A DNA stretch of 11,603 nucleotides from Alistipes sp. (GTDB taxonomy: Bacteria; Bacteroidota; Bacteroidia; Bacteroidales; Rikenellaceae). A program made the position numbers and the translations under genes. Location: positions 1 to 11,603 of the forward strand of contig JAFOCZ010000064.1 in assembly GCA_017380955.1 (NCBI GenBank). Reading direction: 5' to 3'. Below the pieces are notes generated by a model. It saw nothing but the letters and a program-made list of their open reading frames with translations, was not told where the DNA came from and ran no database searches. Positions 1 through 6,914 of this stretch are shown here, one piece after another; within the stretch, counting starts at the first letter, position 1, and every line of letters starts with the position of its first letter.

Positions 1-266
1 ACAGGTGCCACCTTCTGCAACGAGTCGGCAGTTGCAGTTTGTGCAGCCTCGAGCTCCTGCTCGAGAAGTGCAAAGTTTGCATCGTAGCTTGTTGCATCTG
101 ACTCAGCCTCGACTTCGCTCTTTTCGCGCAAGTCCGAGAGTAAATCCATAGGTTTAGTTGTCAAGCCAAAGACCTTGAACGATGGCACAAAACTCAAACC
201 TCCCATCGCCAAAATAACGGCCAGCACCAACACCCAACCTCGATAGGCGTAATCTCTATTCTTCAT
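1..266 (-). CDS. Partial exported/membrane-anchored protein, N-terminus only (possible SGNH/GDSL-type hydrolase)
   Basis: The ATG lies at 266-264 and the frame stays open to base 1, giving about 88 N-terminal residues with the rest beyond the left edge. The protein begins MKNRDYAYRG, followed by one hydrophobic segment (about residues 11-29) and then a polar region rich in Glu, Ala, Ser and Gln that looks helical. This is a single N-terminal membrane anchor or uncleaved signal with a periplasmic body. The juxtamembrane pattern 'LTTKPMDLLSDLR' reminds me of N-termini of Bacteroidetes exported GDSL/SGNH-like proteins ('..LRRVDILSDI..'), but this is from memory and no catalytic motif is inside the window. 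I therefore do not assign a function. A perfect -7 box lies about 83 nt upstream. The gene sits behind the phosphate transporter on the same strand, but a strong terminator separates them, so it is probably a separate transcription unit. Confidence 0.7.
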   Translation of the reverse strand, partial: MKNRDYAYRGWVLVLAVILAMGGLSFVPSFKVFGLTTKPMDLLSDLREKSEVEAESDATSYDANFALLEQELEAAQTATADSLQKVAP

Positions 267-348
267 TTTATCTAAATTTTCCTTCTACACCCTGTCGTAA
301 AAAGTCCAAAGCATACCACATTCGGACATTTTACTACGTAACAAGCCG

Positions 349-356
349 CAAAGGTA
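349..356 (-). promoter_or_regulatory. Bacteroidetes -7 box (TACCTTTG) for the left partial gene
   Basis: Read on the minus strand, the bases are TACCTTTG, a perfect match to the Bacteroidetes consensus TAnnTTTG. It would start a transcript near 340 with a leader of about 75 nt. I see no good TTTG at the expected -33 distance. That region instead begins to run into the interspersed repeat at 371-411. Confidence 0.5.
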
Positions 357-370
357 TAAAAAAAATCGCG

Positions 371-411
371 AGGAGATCCTTCGACTCCGTTGCACTCCGC
401 TCAGGATGACA
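371..411. repeat. Interspersed intergenic repeat ('CCTTCGACTCCG...' type)
   Basis: A 41-base element contains the direct repeat ACTCCG (384-389 and 394-399) and is bounded by the inverted pair ATCCT (376-380) / AGGAT (403-407). I recognise the pattern as a repeat scattered through intergenic regions of many bacterial genomes, often mis-annotated as peptides containing 'SGVQRSRRISS'. Only one copy is present here, so its repeated nature rests on recall and not on this window. It lies between the phosphate-transporter terminator and the promoter of the left-edge gene. Confidence 0.5.
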
Positions 412-457
412 TACAGGAGCAAATTTTTGATTTTAGAGGAGCAGATTTGTTCTATCA

Positions 458-507
458 CAAAAAGAAATATCGTGGGATAGTACCTATGCGTACAGCCCAC
501 GATATTT
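458..507 (-). terminator. Intrinsic terminator of the phosphate transporter gene
   Basis: A perfect 12-bp inverted repeat pairs AAATATCGTGGG (465-476) with CCCACGATATTT (496-507). The 19-nt interior can pair further through GTAC/GTAC (480-483 with 490-493), leaving a 6-nt apical loop. On the minus strand the stem is followed by C and TTTTT (464-459), a U-rich tail. It sits about 40 nt past the stop codon at 548, as expected for rho-independent termination of the transporter message. Confidence 0.75.
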
Positions 508-547
508 TGCTTGGGATGGGACAAAGATGCCCTATACAAATCGAAAA

Positions 548-2758
548 TTACTGGATGAAGTGCTCCAAAGACTTCATAATATTCCTCGAGTGGAGCACCA
601 TAGTCTTCGTCTCGGTGAGGATATTGAAGAAGAGCATATTCGCAGATGACGAGCCGCCGGTGTCACGGAGACGGCGTAACTGATTCTGCATAACCTCGTC
701 GATGAGGTCGAACATCTCGTCACGCATAGTGAGAATCTTCTCCATAGAGTCGAAAGAGCGGGTGCGGAGCATAGTGTTAATCTCACCAAAAATCTCCTCC
801 ACACGGTCGTTGATACGCTTAAGGTCGAAGACCTGCTCTTTGGAGAGTCCTGTGTGGTTGTTGTCAACGTGCTTGTAGCAAGGGCGTGTGATATGCAGGA
901 GTGCCTTGCTGGTCTCGGAGATGTAGTCTACCACCTGAACATAGTAGTGTCCGGTGTTGACATCGCTATCCTGGAGGTTGCGGAGCATAGGGAGGAGTTC
1001 GTACTTCTGCTGACGTGTAGAGTGGTAGAAATCCTCGGCCTCACGCACCATATCGCGGAGCACCTTGCGGTTTTCCTTGAATACGGCAACTATGGTACGG
1101 TCGTAGATCATCGTAACCTTCTCCATAGAGGCGCATACGTGCTCGGTGTATGTTATGAGTGCCTCCTCGGGGCTCTGCTTGAGGGCATCGCCAATCATCT
1201 GCACCGCAGACTCCTCTACCTTCTCGGCCTTCTTCTTTCCTGAGACGTTGCTCTTGATGATAAGTCCCACGCAGAGGAGTGTGATGCCTATGATGGCAAT
1301 CTGACCTCCGTATACGAGTGCGAGGGTTACGGCGAGAGCGATGATGAAGCCTCCCACGGCGGTGATAAACCATCCCATAATCACCGTTGTGACGCCTGTG
1401 ATGCGGTATACTGCCGACTCACGACCCCACGCACGGTCTGCAAGAGATGTACCCATAGAGACCATAAACACCACATATGTTGTTGATAGTGGCAACTTCA
1501 ACTGCGTACCTATAGAGATAAGGATTGCCGCTGCTGTGAGGTTTACCGTAGCACGGATAAGGTCATAGTTTACATCGCCACGCTCCTCCTCGGGGAGTGG
1601 CTCGAAGCGTGAGTCTATCCATTTGATAACACGCTGAGGTGTGATAGCCTCTATAGCGTCATTTAGGGCACGCGCACCACGCACGATACCTCGTGATGCC
1701 ACAGTAGCCTCGCTATTTGTTGGTGCCTCCTCGCTCTGCGACGATAGTTTGCGCTCGGTCTCGATAACGCGCATCGCCTTCTTGGATGTGAAGAGCGTGA
1801 TGACCATTATCAATCCCGCGGCACACATAATCCAGAAGTTTGCCTGCGTAGGGTTGGCAAGTGCCGCCATAGATGCAGGTGCCTCGCCCAACTCCTGAGC
1901 AATCATATATGAGTCGTAGCCAGCATATGGCACACCGATGAAGTTCACAAGGTCGTTACCTGCGAATGCCAACGCCAAGGAGAATGTACCAGCAAGGATT
2001 GACACACGCAAGATGTTGACACTGAGGCGCTGCAACACCCACAACAACACCGAACTACCCGCCCACAAGATGAGCAACGAGATTGTGGTATTGTCGTTGA
2101 CATACGCAATTATCGCCTCGGGGATAAGTCCCGAACTCTTGAGACCCTTGAACACTGTGAAGTAGATGATACCTGCCACGGTGATACCGCACCACAACGC
2201 TCCGTAGCGGCTGAAAATCTTGCTGTAGCGGAACGAGAATATGATACGCGAGATGTACATAAGGAGGTGTCCCGAGAGGAACGCCAACACCACCGAGAGC
2301 AAGATTCCCGATACTATGGCAAGTGCATTGCCCGAGTTTATGAACTCTCCGAGGCTTGCTGTTGTCGTGCCGCTCCATATATTATATAGTGCGAGCGCCA
2401 TTGCCGAGCCCAACAATCCGAATACCAGAGATACGGTTGTGGATGTTGGCAAGCCGAGCGAGTTGTAGATATCCAGGAGGATGATGTTCGAGAGCATCAT
2501 ACCGAGGAAGAGAATCATAATCTCCTGGTATGAGAACATCGCTGGGTAGAAGACACCGCTACGCGCCACATCCATCATACCACTCGATGTCATAACACCG
2601 ACCATAACACCCAAACCTGCAACACCGAGGATAACATTCTTCTTGGCAACCTTAGAGCCGAATGCCGAATTGAGGAAGTTGACCGCATCATTCGACACGC
2701 CAACGACGATACCCATCACCGCAAGAAGTGCGAGGGTAATAACGATAAATAAATCCAT
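548..2758 (-). CDS. PiT-family inorganic phosphate transporter with C-terminal PhoU-like domain
   Basis: This 736-residue inner-membrane protein should import inorganic phosphate by cation symport. Both halves of the PiT (PF01384) internal duplication are visible. The first has GVSNDAVN (20-27) and LPTSTTVSLV (103-112). The second has AGNDLVN (266-272) and LPLSTTYVVF (422-431); the Asn-Asp and Pro-x-Ser-Thr-Thr signatures belong to this family. A charged cytoplasmic loop (about 325-400) separates the two halves. The last membrane helix ends near 501, and about 230 polar helical residues follow that look like a PhoU/DUF47-type domain, an arrangement common in Bacteroidetes and much longer than the ~500-residue E. 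coli PitA. There is no Shine-Dalgarno sequence. A -7 box lies just upstream and a strong terminator just downstream, so it is probably transcribed alone, perhaps with read-through from the fmt operon. Phosphate is the likely substrate; sulfate is the main alternative for the superfamily. Confidence 0.93.
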   Translation of the reverse strand: MDLFIVITLALLAVMGIVVGVSNDAVNFLNSAFGSKVAKKNVILGVAGLGVMVGVMTSSGMMDVARSGVFYPAMFSYQEIMILFLGMMLSNIILLDIYNSLGLPTSTTVSLVFGLLGSAMALALYNIWSGTTTASLGEFINSGNALAIVSGILLSVVLAFLSGHLLMYISRIIFSFRYSKIFSRYGALWCGITVAGIIYFTVFKGLKSSGLIPEAIIAYVNDNTTISLLILWAGSSVLLWVLQRLSVNILRVSILAGTFSLALAFAGNDLVNFIGVPYAGYDSYMIAQELGEAPASMAALANPTQANFWIMCAAGLIMVITLFTSKKAMRVIETERKLSSQSEEAPTNSEATVASRGIVRGARALNDAIEAITPQRVIKWIDSRFEPLPEEERGDVNYDLIRATVNLTAAAILISIGTQLKLPLSTTYVVFMVSMGTSLADRAWGRESAVYRITGVTTVIMGWFITAVGGFIIALAVTLALVYGGQIAIIGITLLCVGLIIKSNVSGKKKAEKVEESAVQMIGDALKQSPEEALITYTEHVCASMEKVTMIYDRTIVAVFKENRKVLRDMVREAEDFYHSTRQQKYELLPMLRNLQDSDVNTGHYYVQVVDYISETSKALLHITRPCYKHVDNNHTGLSKEQVFDLKRINDRVEEIFGEINTMLRTRSFDSMEKILTMRDEMFDLIDEVMQNQLRRLRDTGGSSSANMLFFNILTETKTMVLHSRNIMKSLEHFIQ

Positions 2759-2779
2759 AAAAATTGCTGTTTCTTGCTA

Positions 2780-2816
2780 CAAATATAAAAAAAAGATGTT
2801 ACAATTCCGTTACAAA
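2780..2816 (-). promoter_or_regulatory. Putative promoter of the phosphate transporter gene
   Basis: On the minus strand TATATTTG (2787-2780) matches TAnnTTTG perfectly and lies 21 nt before the ATG. The nearest TTTG upstream (2816-2813) is 25 nt away, longer than the usual 19-21, so the -33 element is uncertain. No hairpin terminator separates it from the stop codon of the upstream gene, so read-through from that operon is possible. Confidence 0.45.
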
Positions 2817-2841
2817 ATTATTACATCCTTCATATTTCCCA

Positions 2842-3513
2842 CTATTTCTCATCGCCGAAGAGGGCTATGCCTACCGACACACCCACCTTCGTAGGCAGCC
2901 ACTCGGCAGAACTGTTGAACGGGTCGGGCGACGTAGGTTGCTTATCCTCAGGGCGTTGCGGATACATATCTATAACCCCTGCCATAGAGTAGCCGTTATA
3001 CTTGCTGTGCATATACCCAAACCCCACAAAGGCATCCACCACCAGTCGCGGATGACGCTCCGAGAGCCACCTATACCCCACCACAGCGCCAGCCATAATG
3101 CCGTAGCCCTTGCACCTACGCTCCTGAAACCTCACGCCACCATTGAGCAACATAGGCTTCGACATATTGAACGCCGCGATGCCTGCGTGAGCGCCAACAT
3201 AGAGACCCTTCGTGCGTGGCACATAGTAGCGATACTCGTTCTGCAGTATGCCAAACATCAGCGGATGCCCCGCTATGGAGCGCCACGGCGATATGACCAC
3301 CTCCGTCTGCCACCACGAGTTACCCTTGATGTGAATCTCCACCTGAGGATTCACCACTCCTGCCACAGCATATGCCGCGTTCATCTTCACCACCGCACGA
3401 ACATCACGCCTCGCAACATCCTGAGCCATAGCAACATATGGCATAAGGAATATGCCGAGAAGCGTCACCACTCGGCACACCATAACGCGCATATATCTCA
3501 CACCGCGACACAT
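2842..3513 (-). CDS. Exported DUF3575-family protein
   Basis: The product is 223 residues. Residues 8-30 form a signal peptide ending YVAMA, with likely cleavage before QD at 31. The mature part has the look of DUF3575 (PF12099): 'KMNAAYAVAGVVNPQVEI' (43-60), then alternating hydrophobic and aromatic strands including EVVISPWRSI (71-80), LQNEYRYY (90-97) and GLYVGAHAGI (103-112). It ends in Gly-rich strands (VGVSVGIALF), suggesting a small outer-membrane or periplasmic beta-barrel. Members are common in Bacteroidetes and their function is unknown to me. The ATG at 3513 lies one base past the fmt stop (3517-3515), which suggests translational coupling. The second ATG at 3492 (residue 8) gives a more conventional signal peptide and may be the real start. 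It is the last gene of the four-gene minus-strand run. Confidence 0.85.
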   Translation of the reverse strand: MCRGVRYMRVMVCRVVTLLGIFLMPYVAMAQDVARRDVRAVVKMNAAYAVAGVVNPQVEIHIKGNSWWQTEVVISPWRSIAGHPLMFGILQNEYRYYVPRTKGLYVGAHAGIAAFNMSKPMLLNGGVRFQERRCKGYGIMAGAVVGYRWLSERHPRLVVDAFVGFGYMHSKYNGYSMAGVIDMYPQRPEDKQPTSPDPFNSSAEWLPTKVGVSVGIALFGDEK

Positions 3514-3514
3514 C

Positions 3515-4492
3515 CTACGCCATCTTCACCACGCCAACATCACGCCAGCCGAGCAGCAACTCCTTGATAGCCATACGGCGCTTACCAGCCATCTGCACCT
3601 CGTCGAGGTATACCCAGCCATCTGCCGCTGCCACAGCAACATAACTCTTGCCATCGCTCTTCACCGTGCCACACTCCACGCCCATCTCCGCACGCTCTAT
3701 GTGCGTTGTGAAGACCTTTAGTGAGCCACACTCCTCCGTATCCTTATATATCGGTGTCCACGCCGCAGGATATGGCGACAAGCCGCGTACCAAGTTGTGA
3801 ATACTCTCCACATCGCGTGACCAATCTATACGACCATCCTCCTTGAATATTTTGGGCGCTTGGCGCAACGTGCTCTCGTCTATGTGCATCTGCTCCACAG
3901 TCTCGAAGCCACCCTCGGCAATCTTATCCACGGTGCGCAACACTAACTCCGCACCACGAAGCATAAGTTTGTCATACAACGTGCCGATGTTATCCTCGGG
4001 AAGGATATCCACCGCCTCCTGCTCGATGATAGCACCCTTGTCTATCTCCTCGTTGAGAAGGAATGTCGTGATACCTGTGCGCTTATCACCATTTATGATA
4101 GCCCAGTTTATAGGCGCAGCACCACGATACTCCGGTAGTAGCGATGCGTGGAGGTTAAACGTTCCCAACTTTGGCATCGCCCACACCACCTCGGGAAGCA
4201 TTCGGAATGCTATGACAATACCCAAATCCACCTCCAGAGCACTCATCTGCTCCAGGAAGGCCTCGTCGCGTAACTTCTCGGGCTGCAACACAGGCAATCC
4301 CAACTCCATCGCCGCAACCTTCACATCGCTCTGGTGTATCTTCTGACCACGTCCCGCAGGTTTGTCGGGTGTTGTCACCACCGCAACGATGTTATACCCT
4401 TCGGCCACAAGTCTGCGCAACGATGTCGTTGCAAACTCTGGCGTTCCCATAAACACTATTCTTAAATCCTTGGCATTCATATCCTTACACAT
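3515..4492 (-). CDS. fmt: Methionyl-tRNA formyltransferase
   Basis: The enzyme transfers a formyl group from 10-formyltetrahydrofolate to the amino group of Met-tRNA(fMet) in the cytoplasm, making initiator tRNA. At 325 residues it is a normal size. RIVFMGTPEFA (11-21) begins the Rossmann-like formyltransferase domain. NLHASLLPEYRGAAPINWAI (113-132) carries the catalytic Asn113 and His115, and EEIDKGAII (148-156) carries the catalytic Asp151. VRGLSPYPAAW (235-245) marks the start of the C-terminal tRNA-binding domain. Two starts are possible: ATG at 4492, six bases after the upstream stop, or ATG at 4480 (residue 5, preceded by AAGGAT), which begins MNAKDLRIVF and fits the usual family N-terminus better. 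It is co-oriented with the LptF-like gene upstream and nearly touches the DUF3575 gene downstream. Confidence 0.97.
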   Translation of the reverse strand: MCKDMNAKDLRIVFMGTPEFATTSLRRLVAEGYNIVAVVTTPDKPAGRGQKIHQSDVKVAAMELGLPVLQPEKLRDEAFLEQMSALEVDLGIVIAFRMLPEVVWAMPKLGTFNLHASLLPEYRGAAPINWAIINGDKRTGITTFLLNEEIDKGAIIEQEAVDILPEDNIGTLYDKLMLRGAELVLRTVDKIAEGGFETVEQMHIDESTLRQAPKIFKEDGRIDWSRDVESIHNLVRGLSPYPAAWTPIYKDTEECGSLKVFTTHIERAEMGVECGTVKSDGKSYVAVAAADGWVYLDEVQMAGKRRMAIKELLLGWRDVGVVKMA

Positions 4493-4498
4493 TACATT

Positions 4499-5974
4499 TT
4501 ACTTCCTATGCTTTCTACCCCTTTTGAGCCACTTTGGCAGACGCTTGGCTATCGCCGAACGCATCCTGCGGATACGCACATCATACCAATCCATATCCAG
4601 CAACGACGAGTCGTCGGTAGCCTTATAGGTGAGGTATATCGATATTGGTGTCAGCACCACAACAGGCAGCCACATACCATACAACGACTCCCACGTTCCC
4701 TCCTTTGCCATCTTCTCTCCCGAGGTGCTCACAACGTAGTAGAATACGAAGAATATCACCGAGATAACGATAGGCAATCCCAGGCCACCCTTCTTGATGA
4801 TAGCACCTAACGGCGCACCAATCATAAAGAACAGGAGGATAGATATCGGCAACGTCAGTTTGCGATGCCACTCGGTCTCGGCACGATACAACTGTGTGAT
4901 GGCAACCTTCGACGAGTGCTCATCAAAGGTGTAGGCACTCTGCGCCGTACGCGCAGCACCTGCCGCCGAGGAGATAACCTTCGCACGGCTACGCATCGAG
5001 AGGTTTGGCAACGAGTCGTAGTGGTTGAAGGCACGATACCCCGAACGGTCGAGAAGCGTATCGGGATTTGGGATTATGGTGGTGTCACGCACAAAAATCT
5101 GCTGCTTCAGAAGTGGCTCATATGCCGCCATCGTACTGCGGTCTATGAGTATGTGCAGCGAGTCCATCAACTCCTCCAACTCCACCATATTTCGTGTCTG
5201 CGACTCGCTATACTGCTTCGACGACGAATTGCTCGTTATCTTCTCGATGGGGAACGAGCCATCCTGGCGTGAGAACTCGTGCTGACGCATAGTGTTACGG
5301 TCATACCACTGCGAGTTTCGTGTATGCTCATAGGTGCGACCATTGAAGAGCGTCACATAGAGGAATGTCTTATCTGCCGACATATGTATATATCCCGAGT
5401 CGGCAAGCGTGGTGGTCATATTACCATTCGCCTCACGCGTGTCGTAGATAAGCACATCGGTGAGCAATCCCGTCTGAGGGTCCTGATGTCCCACACGGAT
5501 ACTCATATCGGGCAAGCCGTCGAAGAACACACCATCCTGGAACTTCAACTCCTGGCGCTGCTCCTTGATATCGTAGAGGATGTCGTACATTCGCTGATTG
5601 GAGTATGGCACAAGGTTGTTCTGCACAAAGAAACTACCCACCGACACCATCATCGTCACCACTATCAACGGCCTTAGGATGCGCATCAGCGACAATCCTG
5701 CCGACTTCATAGCCAGCAACTCGAAGTTTTCGCCCAGGTTACCCATCGTCATAATCGCCGAGAGCAACATCGCCAACGGCAATCCCAACGGAATCATATT
5801 TATAGAGCCACATACGAGCAACTCCGCGATGGTGCTCGCCGCGAGACCCTTACCCGTGAGTTCGTCGATGTAGCGCCACACGAAGTTCATCATCAGGATA
5901 AACTGCACGATGAAGAACACCGCCAACAGTGGCCCTAAGTAGGCCTTCAGAACAAGTTTATGTATCTTCTTCAT
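4499..5974 (-). CDS. LptF/LptG (YjgP/YjgQ) family permease
   Basis: This inner-membrane protein of 491 residues belongs to the LptF/LptG family. In the Lpt complex these subunits, with the LptB ATPase, extract lipopolysaccharide from the inner membrane and pass it to the periplasmic bridge. Six membrane segments fit the family topology: about 13-33, 58-78, 100-119, 373-392, 398-416 and 432-450. Diagnostic stretches are GENFELLAMKSAG (81-93), the coupling-helix region, and GAPLGAIIKKGG (386-397). The periplasmic part between segments 3 and 4 is about 250 residues and contains a Ser-rich, low-hydrophobic stretch (245-360). This makes the protein longer than the ~360 residues of E. coli LptF, as in many Bacteroidetes homologues. 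I cannot tell LptF from LptG by eye, and the partner is not in the window. The gene starts 9 nt after the permease gene and stops 6 nt before fmt. Confidence 0.92.
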   Translation of the reverse strand: MKKIHKLVLKAYLGPLLAVFFIVQFILMMNFVWRYIDELTGKGLAASTIAELLVCGSINMIPLGLPLAMLLSAIMTMGNLGENFELLAMKSAGLSLMRILRPLIVVTMMVSVGSFFVQNNLVPYSNQRMYDILYDIKEQRQELKFQDGVFFDGLPDMSIRVGHQDPQTGLLTDVLIYDTREANGNMTTTLADSGYIHMSADKTFLYVTLFNGRTYEHTRNSQWYDRNTMRQHEFSRQDGSFPIEKITSNSSSKQYSESQTRNMVELEELMDSLHILIDRSTMAAYEPLLKQQIFVRDTTIIPNPDTLLDRSGYRAFNHYDSLPNLSMRSRAKVISSAAGAARTAQSAYTFDEHSSKVAITQLYRAETEWHRKLTLPISILLFFMIGAPLGAIIKKGGLGLPIVISVIFFVFYYVVSTSGEKMAKEGTWESLYGMWLPVVVLTPISIYLTYKATDDSSLLDMDWYDVRIRRMRSAIAKRLPKWLKRGRKHRK

Positions 5975-5983
5975 ACTCTTACT

Positions 5984-6808
5984 TTACTGCAACTTTTTGC
6001 GACACCACCCATACGCCTTCACTACGACAAGTAGCATCACAAGGAAAAATATTATGCAACTACCCGTAGGCAGATTATACTCATAACTAAACAAAAATCC
6101 CACGATGTTACCCACCACAGCCACCGCCGATGCCACCACCGCAATACGGCGATAGTCTCGCGTGAGGCTATTTGCGATAACCACAGGTATGGTGATAAGC
6201 GACAACAACAATATGATACCCATAACCTTGATAGAGAAGACTATCGTGAGTGCCACAACCACCGACATAGCATATGCCGTAGAGACCACAGGCAAGCCCT
6301 GACTGCGTGCATAATCCTCGTCGAAGGTTATATACATCAGCCTACGAAGTCCCGCCATAGCGCCTAAAACCACGCATACGGCCAACACCAGCAACGCCCA
6401 CACATCTACCCTTTCGACAAGCAATATATTACCAAACAAATAACTTGTGAGGTCGGTGGCATATCCTGGGCGCAACGACATAAATAGCGCACCTATAGCC
6501 ATTCCGAGCGACCATATGATGCCTATTGCCGAATCCTCACGCATACCGCCACGTCGCGATGCGAACTCTATACCCAGCGACGACAGCGCCGCAAAGGCCA
6601 TAGCACCCACCATAGGGCTGAAACCAAAGTATAGCGCTATGCCCAAACCTCCGAACGAGGCGTGGGTGATGCCACTGGATAGGAACACCATCCTTCGTGC
6701 CACGATATAACTACCTACAACACCGCAGGTTACACCCGACAGCACACACACCACAAAGGCGTTTGTGAGGAAGTCATACGCAAATATATTCTCTAATGTC
6801 GCAAGCAT
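5984..6808 (-). CDS. Metal-type ABC transporter permease (ABC-3 / ZnuB-like family)
   Basis: The 274-residue polytopic protein matches the ABC-3 permease family (PF00950), which moves zinc, manganese or iron across the inner membrane. Visible marks are VARRMVFLSSGITHASFGG (36-54), whose 'SHA/THA' segment contacts the ATPase, REDSAIGI (90-97), the FDEDYARSQGLP loop (162-173) and the hydrophobic stretch SIKVMGIILLLSLITIP (192-208). About eight hydrophobic segments fill the chain. No ATP-binding subunit or substrate-binding protein lies next to it; those genes must be elsewhere or beyond my view. Metal specificity cannot be read from the sequence; zinc is the usual default. It is the first gene of the minus-strand operon and is preceded by a consensus promoter. 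Confidence 0.9.
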   Translation of the reverse strand: MLATLENIFAYDFLTNAFVVCVLSGVTCGVVGSYIVARRMVFLSSGITHASFGGLGIALYFGFSPMVGAMAFAALSSLGIEFASRRGGMREDSAIGIIWSLGMAIGALFMSLRPGYATDLTSYLFGNILLVERVDVWALLVLAVCVVLGAMAGLRRLMYITFDEDYARSQGLPVVSTAYAMSVVVALTIVFSIKVMGIILLLSLITIPVVIANSLTRDYRRIAVVASAVAVVGNIVGFLFSYEYNLPTGSCIIFFLVMLLVVVKAYGWCRKKLQ

Positions 6809-6826
6809 ACACTATATATAAACGTG

Positions 6827-6857
6827 CAAATTTACTTTTTTTTCGTACTATTACAAA
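6827..6857 (-). promoter_or_regulatory. Consensus Bacteroidetes promoter of the permease-lptF/G-fmt-DUF3575 operon
   Basis: On the minus strand TTTG (6857-6854) is followed after exactly 19 nt by TAAATTTG (6834-6827), matching the TTTG-N19-TAnnTTTG consensus at every defined base. The A-rich spacer includes eight A residues. The start codon of the permease gene is 19 nt past the -7 box, so the leader is very short. Confidence 0.7.
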
Positions 6858-6863
6858 AACTTT

Positions 6864-6895
6864 TTTCACTTTAATACAACTTTTTTGTAACTTCG
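6864..6895 (+). promoter_or_regulatory. Putative promoter of mtaB
   Basis: TAACTTCG (6888-6895) matches TAnnTTTG at all but one defined position. TTTC (6864-6867) lies 20 nt upstream as a weak -33 element. The mtaB ATG follows 20 nt after the -7 box. It is divergent from, and placed back to back with, the minus-strand operon promoter within the same 106-nt region. Confidence 0.5.
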
Positions 6896-6914
6896 CACGC
6901 AAAACAGGTTATTT

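Noticed and set aside
285..539. Minus-strand ORF of 84 codons across the intergenic region
   Set aside because: It translates straight through the terminator hairpin and the interspersed repeat, giving the familiar spurious peptide 'SGVQRSRRISS'.
390..683. Plus-strand ORF of 97 codons
   Set aside because: It overlaps the 3' end of the phosphate transporter on the opposite strand and includes repeat and terminator DNA; no domain seen.
2764..3567. Plus-strand ORF of 267 codons opposite the DUF3575 gene
   Set aside because: Its product is His/Arg/Pro-rich with no domain, and it is the antisense shadow of a gene with a signal peptide and a recognisable family; it has no promoter of its own.
3843..4346. 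Plus-strand ORF of 167 codons opposite fmt
   Set aside because: It is the reverse-frame reading of a highly conserved enzyme; Ser/Arg-rich with no recognisable motif.
4865..5677. Plus-strand ORFs of 135 and 132 codons opposite the LptF/LptG gene
   Set aside because: They are antisense shadows in GC-rich coding DNA, with His/Arg-rich compositions and no domains.
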